Positions 20,837 through 33,287 of a stretch of DNA of 64,000 nucleotides are shown in pieces. The position numbers and the translations under genes are program-made. The notes under the pieces were generated by a model. It did no database searches. It was not told the origin of the DNA and was given only the letters and a program-made list of their open reading frames with translations. The stretch is from NCBI GenBank assembly GCA_947095535.1, contig OX352772.1, positions 94,259,346 to 94,323,345 on the forward strand. Reading direction: 5' to 3'. The stretch is from Poecilobothrus nobilitatus (taxonomy: Eukaryota > Arthropoda > Insecta > Diptera > Dolichopodidae). Every line of letters starts with the position of its first letter. Position 1 is the stretch's first letter.

Positions 20837-23800
20837 TGTTGTCAAGTTCGGGTTATTTAAATAGTGCACTTTTACTTTTGATTTTAATTTTGAATAAATT
20901 TTAGTTTTTGTTAATTTTAATTTTTGCTTTAAATTTTATTATACATATTTAATTACTTAATTTACATACTTTAATTTATCTTAAGTCAGATTTTGATCTT
21001 GGTTAATTTCGAAATTGATTTTTAGTCTAATTTTCATTTTAATTACAATTTCAACTCTGATTTCATCTTAATTTTGGTTTTGATTTTAATTTTAAACTAG
21101 ATTTCAATTTTAATTTTAATATTATTATTTATTATTTTAACTTTCTTTTATATTAATTTTTTTCCATCAAAATTATCACTTTTAATGTTAATTTCTGTAA
21201 CATACGCGGGTTGCAAACGAATTTTCATGCCGTCAATCAATTCATCAATTAAACCAGCAGTCTTAGTCCTTTGTGAAACACAAGTCAGTAACCACAATGA
21301 TAACTTTAATGTTACCGGCTACTCGCTTATTTCACACTTCGTACCCAAAAGAGGTATCGCTTTCTATATAAAAAATGACATCGCTTTCAACACACTTCCA
21401 AAATATAAATGTTCTAGCCCATCCTTTCATTACATTTGGGTTAAAATTCTCGTTGAAAAGCATGTCATAAATTTCTGTTTCCTATACAGATCGCCGAACT
21501 CAAATGAACAAGAAACTGCTATGGAAATTGAAAATCTTTCGAACAAGATCAACGAAATTTTGGACGCATCTCCAGAAACTGAAATTGTTCTGGCGGGAGA
21601 TTTCAACATTCATAACAGGGACTGGCCTTATTTTTCTAGCAACATCTCCCCGAGTCAAAACTCAATTGGGAAACACGTTGAACTATTCTCCACACTGTTC
21701 CAACTTTTTCAACTTGTCCAAAATCCCACTAGGATCCCGGACGGTGCTAATCATGAAGGTCACCTCTTGGATCTGTTTCTCACCACACACCCTGAAAAAC
21801 ATGTGGTTTCAGTTGGTTGCCCCCTGAGTAACTCCGACCATTGTTTGGTTAACACTAGTTTCCGGGTGAGCCCAATCTCCAACCAAAGGTCCCCTCCCAA
21901 AAAATTAGTTTGGCGTTACAGCCATGCTGACTGGGAGGGCCTTAACAATTTTTTTAGAGGCTTTGATTGGTCATTCTGCTTCCGCAACAGAAATGTTAAC
22001 TCTGCTGCAAATGCGATTAGTGAAACTATTTTGCTGGGAATGAGGTTATTCATCCCTCATTTCATGAAATCTGTTAAGAGGAGTCCCAAATCTTGGGTTA
22101 ATCGTATTTGCAAAGAAGCCATTTCTAGAAAAGAGGAGGCTTTTAAACTGTACCAAAACAATAGCCAATAGGGCCAACTATATAGCGGTGAGAAACAGAT
22201 GCAAGAGAGTTATCAATAAGCAAAAATTCTTGTTCAACCAAAAGTTGAAACGTAAAATAATCCACATACCTAAGAATAGCAAACCTTTTTGGTCATTTGC
22301 CAAAAGTCTAAAGGAAAACGTTAGAGGGTCTTCCTTTCCACCACTTATTGATAAAAATAACAGAACTGTATCAGATTCTACAGAGAAGGCGAACTTATTT
22401 GGTAAACAGTTCGCCTTCAATTTGACACTGTCACAATCAGCTCAGATGCCACCTTCTGTTCCAGGAGCTGGCTGCTCCTCCGGTAAAATTTACTTTAGGA
22501 CGGGGGCAGTGATGAAAATCTTAAAGAATCATGATACAAACAAGTCAGCCGGTCCAGATGGTATAACCACCATGGTGCTTAAAAATCCCTACTCCACTAT
22601 TTCAAAACCTCTGCGCAACCTTTTCTACCTCTCCTTCACTTCGGGTATTCATCCTACCCTATGGAAGGTTGCACATGTTTTCCCAATTCCCAAAAAAGGT
22701 AATAAAAGCGATCCCTCCAACTACCGCCCTATTGTTATAACTTCGGTCCTCTCCAAGGTAATGGAGAAAATAGTGAACCAAAAGCTTCTGAAATACCTGG
22801 ATCACAAAGGTTTGCTTCATGATCGTCAATATGGGTTCAGAGCCCGTCGTTCAACAGGTGATCATGACTTACCTTTGGGAGAAGCTAAGCATCAACCTTC
22901 ACCATTCTGGTGAGTCTGATGTTGTGGCTCTTAATATTTCTAAGGCTTTCGATCGAGTTTGGCACGATGCTCTATTGGTAAAGTGCAAAGCATTAGGTCT
23001 AGGTAGGGTCTTTCTAAAATGGATTGGAGATTTCCTTTCGAATCGCACGATTCGTGTACTGGTCGATGGATATTCATCTGACAAATTCAAAATAAATGCT
23101 GGTGTCCCCCAGGGATCAGTTTTATCCCCAAATCTCTTCTTAATATTTATCAATGACCTACTCTCATTAACCTCCAATCCGATCCATAGTTTCCCAGATG
23201 ACAGGATCCTTGTCGCTTCCTATGAATTTCATAGCCGCTGTAATATTAATCACCAGATTAATACAACAGCAAAAAATTTCACTATTAGTGAGCTAAATAA
23301 CGATTTAGCAAAAATTCAAAAATAGGGTGAAGTCAATAGAGTTGAGTTCAACACCAAAAAAACACAATGCTGTCTGATCTCGCGGATAATAGCCACTACC
23401 GTTCCTAACCTACTATTTCAGGGAGAAGTCTTGCAGCATTCAACGGATTTAAACATGCTGGGCGTCGGATTAAACCAGAAATTGACTTGGTAAAATCATA
23501 TTTTTAGTATAGCTAAGGATGCAGCTAAATGTTTGGGTTTTTTGTATCGCTGCAAAACTTACTTTTCCGCATATGATCTTCTCAATATCTATAAAACGTA
23601 CATTAGGCCAAAAATACTGTTAATAAAAAATACTAATAGAGTATAATGCACACATTTGGACTGCAGGGCCTCGAACAGCACTGGGTTATTTAGATAATGT
23701 GCAAAACAGAGCTATTCGTTTGATCAACGACCTCAGTGTAACTTCTAAGCTCACTTCACTCAGCCATTATCGCACAGTTCCAAAGAAATTAAACAATTAA

Positions 23801-24290
23801 TGCCTCCACTCAAAGTTTTCCAATGAGAAACAAGGAAGGCAACAGATGCTCATCCCTACCATGTTGAGTTATCAAGATGGCGAAATACAGCCTATGGAAA
23901 TTCGTTTGTCATGCGCACGTCCCGTTTGTGGAACCATATACCATCGCATGTGTTCCCTAAGGTTGGTAATTCATATGTGTACGATTTACTTAAGTTTAAG
24001 AAGAACATTAACATCTTTCTTCAAAATGCCCCTCCAAATTTTGCTACCTATCCCTGATAATCCAGATTTCCCAATGCCAATTTCCCCAATTATCCTTCCC
24101 ACATCCCTATCCCCAAAATCAAACTGTACATTCGTATTAAAGGTTCCATCCTAAAGTTTGGTTATAAAAGGGGGGTTGTTTTGGTTGGTTAAAGTCCAAT
24201 ACTACCTTGAGGAAGCACGTGCAGTTCCTCTTGGGGACTTTCGAGTTTTTCACCAACCCTCGTAAAAAAAAAATAAAATAAAAAATACAT
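20837..24290 (+). mobile_element. LINE-A2, longest copy of LINE-A
   Basis: Starts with upstream sequence shared with A1 (GTGTTGTCAAG), has an ORF2 in several frames, and ends with TACCTTGAGGAAGCACGTGC, CCAACCCTCGT and an A-rich tail (24263-24290). It keeps the segment after RT that A1 lacks. There is no ORF1, so the 5' end may be truncated. REP-B follows. Confidence 0.8.
21185..24150 (+). pseudogene. LINE-A2 ORF2: endonuclease-reverse transcriptase
   Basis: The APE endonuclease plus linker form a 328-codon frame (21185-22171) with LVLCETQ, LAGDFNIH and NSDHCLV. RT follows at 22188-22913 (SAGPDGIT, SNYRPIVITSVLSKVMEKIV, QYGFRARRST), shifts frame near 22865, and continues at 22819-23325 with ISKAFDRVWHDALL, PQGSVLSP and SFPDDRILVAS. 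The catalytic pair DD is kept but the usual Ala is Pro. Beyond 23325 the C-terminal domain is frayed by stops, with traces to 24150. It is defective but the best guide to the family. The class is jockey/CR1-like by motif pattern. Confidence 0.85.
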
Positions 24291-24294
24291 TTTA

Positions 24295-26640
24295 TTGTTG
24301 CTTATTATCAGCTTTTATTAAACTTACTCGTGGTTATAGAAATCTTGGAATATTGCAAGCTGTTTTAGACACACTTCCCGTTGAGCTAGAGACTTGCAAA
24401 TGTGGATACAGTTTAGATTCTGGTGACAATACATGATTCTAAAATAATAATTCCAAAAATCAGTAGAGAAGTCGACTAAATAACCAAAATAACATTTTCA
24501 TACAAAGATATTACAGATTTTTAATTAGCTATTACAGAGTAAAATAAAAATATGAAATTTCCCTTGACATGTATTTGTTTTTGGTTGTTGACTTTTAATT
24601 AGAACAAAACAAATGTTATAGGTATAATATATAATATAAAAAATTTTTAATTATAAAAATGAAAAAATATGAAATATTGAAACAAAATTATTAATTATTT
24701 TTTTTATAATTGTTTTTTGAAAACCGTAAAACGCACTTTTATAAGTTAAGTATGTAATTTTTTGAATATACCAAAAAAATTTTTATAACACCTTTTACAT
24801 CTCGCAGTTGATTTTATTAAAATTTTATATAAAGCACTGCGGTGGATAAAAATTTAGATGGAGTTATCTAGGTAATCCAATACTACAAGTTACCTACTGA
24901 GGAATCCAGTAGTGTTTAGATGGACGAAACACTCCAAAATTAACTTAATTTTCAAGTTAAAAAAAAAAAAATAAGAATATTAATCGCCTATATTCCACGC
25001 AGCCTGCTCACGACTGGGTTAGCATACGTTTGATACTCTCTTATCTACAAATTCATTTTTGTGGAGCGGATTTTCAGTCTTGAAAAAAGTCCATGTTTTG
25101 AAACAAAAAAAAAGTGGTTCGCCTATATTGCACGCAGCCTTCTCACGACTAGGTTAGCATACGTTTCATACCCTCTTACCTACAAATTCATTTTTGTGGA
25201 GAGGATTTTGAGTCGTGAACAAAGTCCATGTTTCCAACTAAAAAATAGTGGTTGAACGTTCCTCTTTTACTAATACATAAAAAATAAACAAATAAAAAAT
25301 TTTAGTAGTGTCAGAAAAATTTTATGTAAATATGCATGACATTCTTTTTTAAATATTCAAACAAAAATAATCGAAGAAAAAAGAAAAGCGGAAAAACAAT
25401 TGTGTCGGCGGCTTGCTTGTATGTTATTTATTTTGTATGAAAAAGGGATCGCGTTTAATAAAAGAAAAAAATTTTGTCGGAATTAATTTGGGGAATTAAA
25501 ATGTTTTAAATATTAATTATTGGAAAATTAATATTTAACAAAAAATTGAAAAATGAACCTAAGTTAAAATTTTGTTATTTCACTTAATTTTAAAGATAAA
25601 ATTTCAAACGAAATTTAATATTGAAATAGTATTACATACATATGTCTACCTACCTAATTTAAAAAAAAAACCCAAAGAAACAATTCAAATTTATTTATAA
25701 TCATAACTGATTTTAAAATTTTTGGACCTTTAAAAATAAGATTTCTCTGATTTTTATAATATTTACCTAAACTCAAAATCTTATATTACTAATATACATA
25801 TATTACTTATATATATATTTTAAAACTCATAGTTAGAATTTTATAGCTACATACATCAAATTTTATTTTAAAATGAATTTTTTAAATAAAACCTAAATAA
25901 CGTAAAAGTTTTTTGAATAATAGGTACATAAAAATATTAAATTTTATAACAGCCTTTTTTTAAAACAAGAAAAACCGACCGATTTTAAATAACTGCATTT
26001 GTGTGCCAATTTTTTTCTAAGCATATATTTTAAACAAATTTTATAATTTACAAAAAAAAAAAAAAATATTCACACATACATACATACATATTTTTATTAA
26101 ATTACAAATTCACTTTTTTCTTTAACATTCAACTCAAGTAAATAACACAAAAAAAATTTGAGTATTGACGGATGATGAATACTGAAAGAAAAAAAACAAA
26201 AAACAAAAGTCCAATAGTTTGCTACAATACAGAATTAATTACAGACATTTTTAAGAAAAGAATAAAATTATAATATACTAGTATGTATGATTACGGAATG
26301 AGAATTCGACTATTAATTTTTAAAATGAAAATTCGCCTAAAAAAAAAGAATAGGTATTATACATACTGTGTATCAACAAATGCTAAATTGTTAATAATGT
26401 TATCGTATTATAACATTACAGATTTAATTTACAGAAATTAGTTTAGAAAAAAAAGAGTACATACATATATTGTTATCCGGAAATATAGTATCTACGTATC
26501 TACATACTAAATTATTGAATCAAACAAATTTGATTAAAAGAGCTATAACTTGACAATCATTTGTCCGATTTATATGATTAATATCTTATTAGATTAATAA
26601 AAAAACTTTTAACAAAGTTTTTACTTTGTTAATTTATGAC
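24295..26640. repeat. REP-B copy without the REP-D insertion
   Basis: 24295-24580 matches 2320-2580. 26055-26300 matches 2926-3150, and 26380-26600 matches 4270-4500. Between 24580 and 26040 the sequence is AT-rich with a 2 x 135 bp duplication and no gene. Confidence 0.55.
24985..25254. repeat. 2 x 135-bp tandem duplication
   Basis: Unit 1 (24985-25119) and unit 2 (25120-25254) both start CGCCTATATT and contain GTTAGCATACGTTT and ACAAATTCATTTTTGTGGAG. They differ by a modest number of substitutions. The 64-codon frame across them (25061-25255) is not conserved between units. Confidence 0.85.
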
Positions 26641-26727
26641 GTTTACTATTAGAAGATATGTTACTATAGTATGTAGCTTATAGATAATATACACATACCT
26701 ACACATATTATTTAAAAATTAAAAAAA

Positions 26728-27150
26728 ACGAGAAAGAATACAGTTGCCTTTGTCAATTCCCGTACGAACTGTTAGTATGTTCACAGCCTGTCACTCTGCT
26801 TACAATATTATTTTTTTAATATTTTAGTATTTTAAAATAATTTGGGTGAATTTTATAATTTCTAGAACTATGGGTCAAACTATATGTTTATACATTCTTC
26901 AAAAGCAGATTCACCACATAACGATTTACCTTCCACATAACGATTATCAATCCAAAACTTTTTCAAATATTCTATAGTACCATTTAATACTAAGCGGTAA
27001 ATGTATATTAAATTACAAAATAGTAAATATAATTTTAAATATTATATTATATTAATGCACATAGTATATTTATATTGTTATAAGTATATCGCCATACATT
27101 GCAATATTTCTTTAAAAATATTTCCATTCATAGAATAATTTCTTACTAGT
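26728..27150 (-). mobile_element. HEL-2 unit 0, inverted 3' fragment
   Basis: Reverse complement of the 3' third of HEL-2. ACGAGAAAGAATACAGTTGCC... is the element's 3' end, followed inward by CCCGTACGAACTGTTAGTATG. It lies in inverted orientation next to unit 1. Confidence 0.75.
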
Positions 27151-27228
27151 ATTCGCCCGCCCCTCGAAATTCGAGGTGTTTTAATTAGCAATTACAATAC
27201 AATATATACAGCATAGTTTCTTTATGAT

Positions 27229-28814
27229 TATACCCGTACGATAGGATCGGGTATAATAAAATTACTCCTCCGTTTGTAACACCTCGAAATAAGCGAGCTA
27301 GATATACCTTCAAAGGTATGGATCGGATCAGAAAAAAATTCTAAGACTTTTGAGCCATGTCCGTCCGTCCGTCCGTCCGTCAGCACGCTAACTCAAAAAC
27401 TAAGAAAGCTAGAATCTTCAAATTTACACAAAATATTTTGGGAGTAATTTGTAGGTTCCCTATTTTTTTTGGTTGAGTTTGGACCAAGCCTTAGGGTAGC
27501 TCTCGAACACCTAACTTTTAGATCCCCACATTTTTTTTGCAATAGAGCTATGAAATTTTAACTACTGATAGATCTCACAAAAATATTAATTTTATTTTTA
27601 ATAACTTTTTTTTGTAGCCCCACCCGTTACGGAGCTACAGCTCCCCAAAGGTTCAAAAAAGCTCTATATTTAAATTGTTATAGCACAAGTTGTATAAAGT
27701 ATATCTTCATTTTGAAAAAGCCAAACGATTACTATTTTCATTAGATTTAAAAGTATATATACAATAAATATATATTTTTGGTATACGGTGTCTTAATTTA
27801 CCGTTATGCGAAACTCAAATTTTGCAAAATCCTTTAACCCTTCCATCTTCTAAACGGTTAAAGTTGGAAACTTGAAATTTTGACAGAAATTAGATCTTTG
27901 AAAATAAGTATGAGTCATTTCAGAAATTTTTTTTGTATTACCCCCCGTTTAGCAGCTGTAAGGCGTCAAAAACTGAAAATTTTCTATTTTTAAACACATG
28001 TAACTTGAACACCTGTTAAAATTTTTTTGAAGTAATACACAAAAATTGAAGATTCAACATTATACTCTTATTTCTGTTAACAACTTTTTTTAATAATATA
28101 GGGTTACTTTATAATTGACGAAAGTGTTACTTGATTTTTTTCAAATTTTTGAACAAATTTCTTTAAAACGAATTTTTTCCATTTTGTTTTACTCGATAAT
28201 TTGAAATTGTTGAGGATATAATGCGTAGTACATAAAAATGTAAATAAATAAACAACATAACGGTTGCTTGAAGAATTTTTATTATTATTTATATGATATT
28301 GATATATATACATACTAATATAATATCATGTTTATTTACATATCGTATATGTCACTGATGAATGAATGATAAGAGTATATATGTATATTATATAGCGCCG
28401 TATTTACATACATATATGTATTTTATTGTACTTATAAGAAATTATTCTGTCAATGGAATATTTAAATATAATATAATATAATATTTAAAATTATATTTAC
28501 TATTTTGTACTAAGTAAATTTAATATACATTTACCGCTTAGTATTAAATGTTACTATAGAATATTTGAAAAAGTTTTGGATTGATAATCGTTATGTGGAA
28601 GGTTAGAATCTGCTTTAGAAGAATGTACATATAAACATATAGTTTGAATACATGTACAACCCATAAGTTCTAGAAATTATAAAATTCACCCAAATTATTT
28701 TAAAATACTAAAATATTAAAAAAATAATATTGTAGGCAGAGTGACTGTGAACATACTAACGGTTCGTACGGGTATCTAAGAGTTGACAAAGTCAACTGTA
28801 TTCTTCCTCGTTTT
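27229..28814 (+). mobile_element. HEL-2 unit 1 (HINE/mini-me-like)
   Basis: The 5' end TATACCCGTACGATAGGATCGGGTATA contains an 8-bp hairpin (TATACCCG/CGGGTATA) and the 12-mer ATACCCGTACGA, whose exact inverse TCGTACGGGTAT lies near the 3' end. A GTCC tract (27358-27381) follows a conserved core. The 3' end has a perfect hairpin AGTTGAC-AAA-GTCAACT (28781-28797), 14-17 bp before the terminus CTTCCTCGTTT. There is no ORF. This architecture fits non-autonomous Helentron (HINE/DINE-1/mini-me) elements. Confidence 0.75.
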
Positions 28815-28984
28815 ATTTAAAATGTAAAAATACAATTTTCAATAATTAAAGCCTTTATGAATTTAAAATTTCTTTGTAAGTGATATTTTTTGTAAAACCA
28901 CGATTATTATTATCTTTTAGAAGTTGCCCTTGATTTATTGAGTATTGGAAACTCAATATATACCTATTATATATCTATATATTA
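28815..28984. other. AT-rich spacer
   Basis: Short stretch between HEL-2 unit 1 and the SAT535 fragments. Nothing recognised. Confidence 0.4.
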
Positions 28985-29305
28985 TAAGAAGCCTAAGATG
29001 GTAAATCATTGAGTAAAAGGGTTTTAAATATCTATTAATACAGATTAAATATTATGATGATATTATGATATGTAAGAATTTATTTCGTTTAAAATATAAA
29101 AAAAAAAAAACAAAAAAAAAAAACAGAACTGAATCGAACTTGCAAAATCAAAAAGCAACTATTTATCATTTAAAAAGAAAACAATGAAAGTTGGTTGGTA
29201 AATCATTGAGTAAAATGGTTTTAAATGTCTGTCATTTACAGATTAAATATTATGATATGTAAGAATTTATTTCGTATAAAATATTAGAAAAAAAAAAAAA
29301 AAAAC
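28985..29305. repeat. two partial SAT535 units
   Basis: 28995-29155 and 29185-29300 match the start of the 535-bp satellite unit (TTGGTAAATCATTGAGTAAAA, TATTATGATATGTAAG). The first retains CTGAATCGAACTTGCAAA of the tRNA-like part. The second ends in an A-run where HEL-1 copy c begins. These are satellite monomers, or precursors of them, about 15 kb from the main array. Confidence 0.7.
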
Positions 29306-30600
29306 AAGTAAAAATAACAGTAAGTCGATGCAAACGACTTATTTATACCCTACACCTAAAACATTCAAATTAAATTAAAAATCCATAAGTTATTTTAGTT
29401 AGGTATTTAATACAAGCTAAAAAAAATAAATGCTGTTACAACCTTTGTACAAAATTTCAGGTTTCTATCTTTATTAAATTCGAAAATATGATTGTTAGGT
29501 CTTGGGAAGTGTGTGAAGGCACGCGGACCACCACCCCAATTCATCTCAAATTTTAGAGCCATCAACAGGGTAGAACATTCTTATATCAAATTTCAAGTTT
29601 ATATATTTATTAATTTCGAAGATATGCTTGTTTGGTCTTAGGAGTTGTGTGGCAGATACCCGAACAACCATTCTAATTCATCTTAAATTTTGGACAAATT
29701 GGGGATTCAGGAAACAACACCCTTGAACCAAATTTGAAGTTTCTGTCTTTATTAATTTCGAAGATATGCTTGTTCGGTTTTGGGAGTTGTATGGGAGGTA
29801 CCCGAACGACCACTCCAATTTATCTCAAATTTTAGGCAAATCAGGGATTTAGGAAACAGCACCCTCGTATCAAATTTGAAGTTCCTATCTTTATTAATTT
29901 CGAAGATATGCATGTTCGATTTTGGGAGTTGTATGGGAGGTACTCGAACAGCTCCACCAATTCATCTCAAATTTTGGACAAATCAGGGATTCAGGAAACA
30001 ACGCCCTAGTACCAAATTTGAAGTTTCTGTCTTTATTAATTTCGAAGATATGCTTGTTCGGTTTTGGGAGTTGTATGGGAGGTACCCGAACGACCACTCC
30101 AATTCCTCTCAAATTTTAGACAAATCAGGGATTTAGGAAACAGCACCCTCCTATCAAATTTGAAGTTCCTATCTTTATTAATTTCAAAGATATGCATGTT
30201 CGGTTTTGGGAGTTGTATGGGAGGTACCCGAACAACCACTCCACTTCATCTCAAATTTTGGAGATATCAGGGATTCAGAAAAACACACCCTCGTACAAAA
30301 TTTTAAGTTTCTATCTTTATTAATTTCGAAAATATGCGTATTAGGTTTTGGAAGTTGTATGAGAGGTACTCGAACACATGGTCCGATTTCGCCCATTCAC
30401 AATCCCTCCTTACCTTAGTCATTGTTAACCTACAGTATAAATTTCATCAAGATAGCATCATTATTTTTTGATTTATCGTGCGTACGGACGGAGGGACGGA
30501 CGGACGGACGGACATCGCTAAATCGACTCCGGCGGTGATCCTGATTCAAAATATATATACATGTCTAAACCTAACTCGCTTTCTTTTGGTGGTTATTTAA
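29306..30600 (-). mobile_element. HEL-1 copy c with ~143-bp central repeats
   Basis: 3' hairpin at 29331-29351 (TAAGTCG/CGACTTA) and subterminal TACCCTACACCT. The GTCC tract appears as GGACGGACGGACGGACATCG near 30493-30513. The interior has ~7 direct repeats; TTGGGAGTTGTATGGGAGGT starts near 29778, 29921, 30064 and 30206, a period of 142-143 bp. The repeats are homologous to but well diverged from the 147-bp type of copies a and b. The 5' end appears truncated near 30600. Confidence 0.65.
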
Positions 30601-31040
30601 AAATATAAGTTTGGTGGTTCTTTAAAAATATAATTTATTTAAAAATATAAGTTTATAGTTATGCGTTTGTTACCTCCGCTTTTATTTTAATTTCACAGAC
30701 TTTAAAACTTATATATACTTATATTTATATATATATTTGACATATTGAAATAAACTTTTTCAAAGAAATCTCGATTGTAACAATATAGTTTAGAAAATTA
30801 CAGAAAAATTTGCTATTAAAAATTTATTTTCTACTTTTTAATTCAACAAAACTGTTTTTTTTTAATTTTTTTTAATTTACTTTATTTTATTCTTTTTAGT
30901 AACGACAAATATAAGTATTAAATTGATATTTTTTTTTTTTTCCTTGTTTAATTTTGAATTTTTACAGTTGCTCTTACAGTCTATAATTATATTATTACCT
31001 GTTATAATATAGAATATATTGAATTTTTTTATTATTAATT
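30601..31040. other. AT-rich, nothing recognised
   Basis: T-rich low-complexity sequence without ORF. A faint resemblance to 48480-48600 is not enough to name a repeat. Confidence 0.4.
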
Positions 31041-31276
31041 TATTGCGGCAAAATTTTTAAAAAATTACGAAAACGTTGCATAGCTAAATTCAAAATTTAA
31101 ATAAAAATATTACAATTTTATAATGTTCTTTATTTCCACTTAAAAATGCAACCCTTTAAAAACTTTGATTTATATACTGCCTTGTTTTTTCTTTCTTTTA
31201 TAGCACATATACATAAGAAATAGCCTTTAAAAATATTTAAAAAACAATCAAAGTAACATTTTTTGTTCTCGTTTTT
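31041..31276. repeat. REP-C copy
   Basis: Shares ATTACAATTTTATAATGTTC, TTTATATACTGCCTTG and AAACAATCAAAGTAACATTTT with 33005-33287, 38300-38595 and 41980-42820. It abuts the 5' end of HEL-2 unit 2. Confidence 0.7.
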
Positions 31277-32855
31277 TATACCCGTACGATAGGATCGGGT
31301 ATAATAAAATTACTCCTCCGTTTGTAACACCTCGAAATAAGCGAGCTAGATATACCTTCAAAGGTATGGATCGGATCAGAAAAAAATTCAACACTTTTGA
31401 GCCATGTCCGTCCGTCCGTCCGTCCGTCAGCACGCTAACTCAAAAACTAAGAAAGCTAGAATCTTGAAATTTACACAAAATATTTTGAGAATAATTTGTA
31501 GGTTCCCTATTTTTTTTGGTTGAGTTTGGACCAAGCCTTAGGGTAGCTCTCGAACACCCAACTTTTAGGTCCCCACATTTTTTTTGCAATAGAGCAATGA
31601 AATTTTAACTACTGATAGATCTCACAAAAATATTAATTTTATTTTTAATAACTTTTTTTTGTAGCCCCACCCGTTACGGAGCTACAGCTCCCCAAAGGTT
31701 CAAAAAAGCTTTATATTTAAATTGTTATAGCACAAGTTGTATAAGGTATATCTTCATTTTGAAAACGCCAAACGATTACTACTTTTATTAGCTTTAAAAG
31801 TATATATACAATAAATATATATTTGTGGCATACGGTGTCTTAATTTACCGTTATGCGAAACTCAAATTTTGCAAAATTCTTTAACCCTTCCATCTTCTAA
31901 ACGGTTAAAGTTGAAAACTTGAAATTTTGACAGAAGTTAGATCCTTGAAAATTAGTATGAGTCATTTCAGAAATTTTTTTTGTATCACCCCCCTTTTAGG
32001 AGCTGTAAGGGGTCAAAAACTGAAAATTTCCTACTTTTAAACACCTGTAACTTGAACACCTGTTAAAATTTTTTTGAAGTAATACACAAAAAGTAAAGCT
32101 TCAATATTATACTCTTATTTCTGTTAATAACTTTTTTTAATAGTATAGGGTTACTTTATAATTGACGAAAGTGTTACTTGATTTTTTCAAATTTTCTAAC
32201 AAATTTCTTTAACTAATTTTTTGCATTTGTTTTACTCGATAATTTGAAATTGTTGAGGATATAATGCGTAGTACAAAAAAATGTAATTAAATAAACAACA
32301 TAACGGTTGCTTGAAGAATTTTTATTTATATGATATTGATATATATATACATACTTATATAATATCATGTTTATTAACATATCGTATATGTCACTAGTGA
32401 ATGAATGATAAGAGTATATATGTATATTATATAGCGCCCTATTTACATACATATATGTATTTTATTGTACTTATAAGAAATTATTCTATCAATTGAATAT
32501 TTAAATATAATATAATATAATATTTAAAATTATATTTACTGTTTTGTACTTAGTAAATTTAATATACATTTACCGCTTAGTATTAAATGGTACTATAGAA
32601 TATTTGAAAAAGTTTTGGATTGATAATCGTTATGTGGAAGGTTAGAATCTGCTTTTGAAGAATGTACATATAAACATATAGTTTGAATATATGTACAACC
32701 CATAGTTCTAGAAATTATAAAATTCACCCAAATTATTTTAAAATACTAAAATATTAAAAAAATAATATTGTAAGCAGAGTGACAGGCTGTGAACATAGTA
32801 ACGGTTCGTACGGGTATCTAAGAGTTGACAAAGTCAACTGTATTCTTCCTCGTTT
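31277..32855 (+). mobile_element. HEL-2 unit 2
   Basis: Same ends, GTCC tract (about 31404-31428) and 3' hairpin (32822-32838, GTTGACAAAGTCAAC intact) as unit 1, and highly similar throughout. No ORF. Confidence 0.75.
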
Positions 32856-33287
32856 CGTTTATGTTTACCGTCCATTCATATAAATATTACTGTTGCCTAC
32901 ATATTAAAAAATAATAAATCTATAACTACATACATAAATAGCCATATATTCATTCATATACATATGTATCTATATTATGAGCTGAACTTCTCAGTGTTGC
33001 ATTATATCATAATGCGGCAAAATTTTTGAAAAATTAAGAAAACGTTGCATAGCTAAATTCAAAATTTAAATAAAAATATTACAATTTTATAATGTTCTTT
33101 ATTTCCACTTAAAAATGCAACCCTTTAAAAACTTTGATTTATATACTGCCTTGTTTTTTCTTTCTTTTATAGCATGACATTTTAATCTTTTTTTTTTCTT
33201 TTTGTTATGTGTGTAAATATCAGATGTGCACATATACATAAGAAATAGCCTTTTAAAATATTTAAAAAACAATCAAAGTAACATTTT
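32856..33287. repeat. REP-C copy
   Basis: Begins CGTTTATGTTTACCGTCCAT and continues as in 38150-38595. It fills the gap between HEL-2 units 2 and 3. Confidence 0.7.

Noticed and set aside
29780..30418. Overlapping frames on both strands with MGVVWEVPE-type repeats
   Set aside because: These are translations of the 143-bp repeats of HEL-1 copy c; several frames are open at once and none has a gene context.
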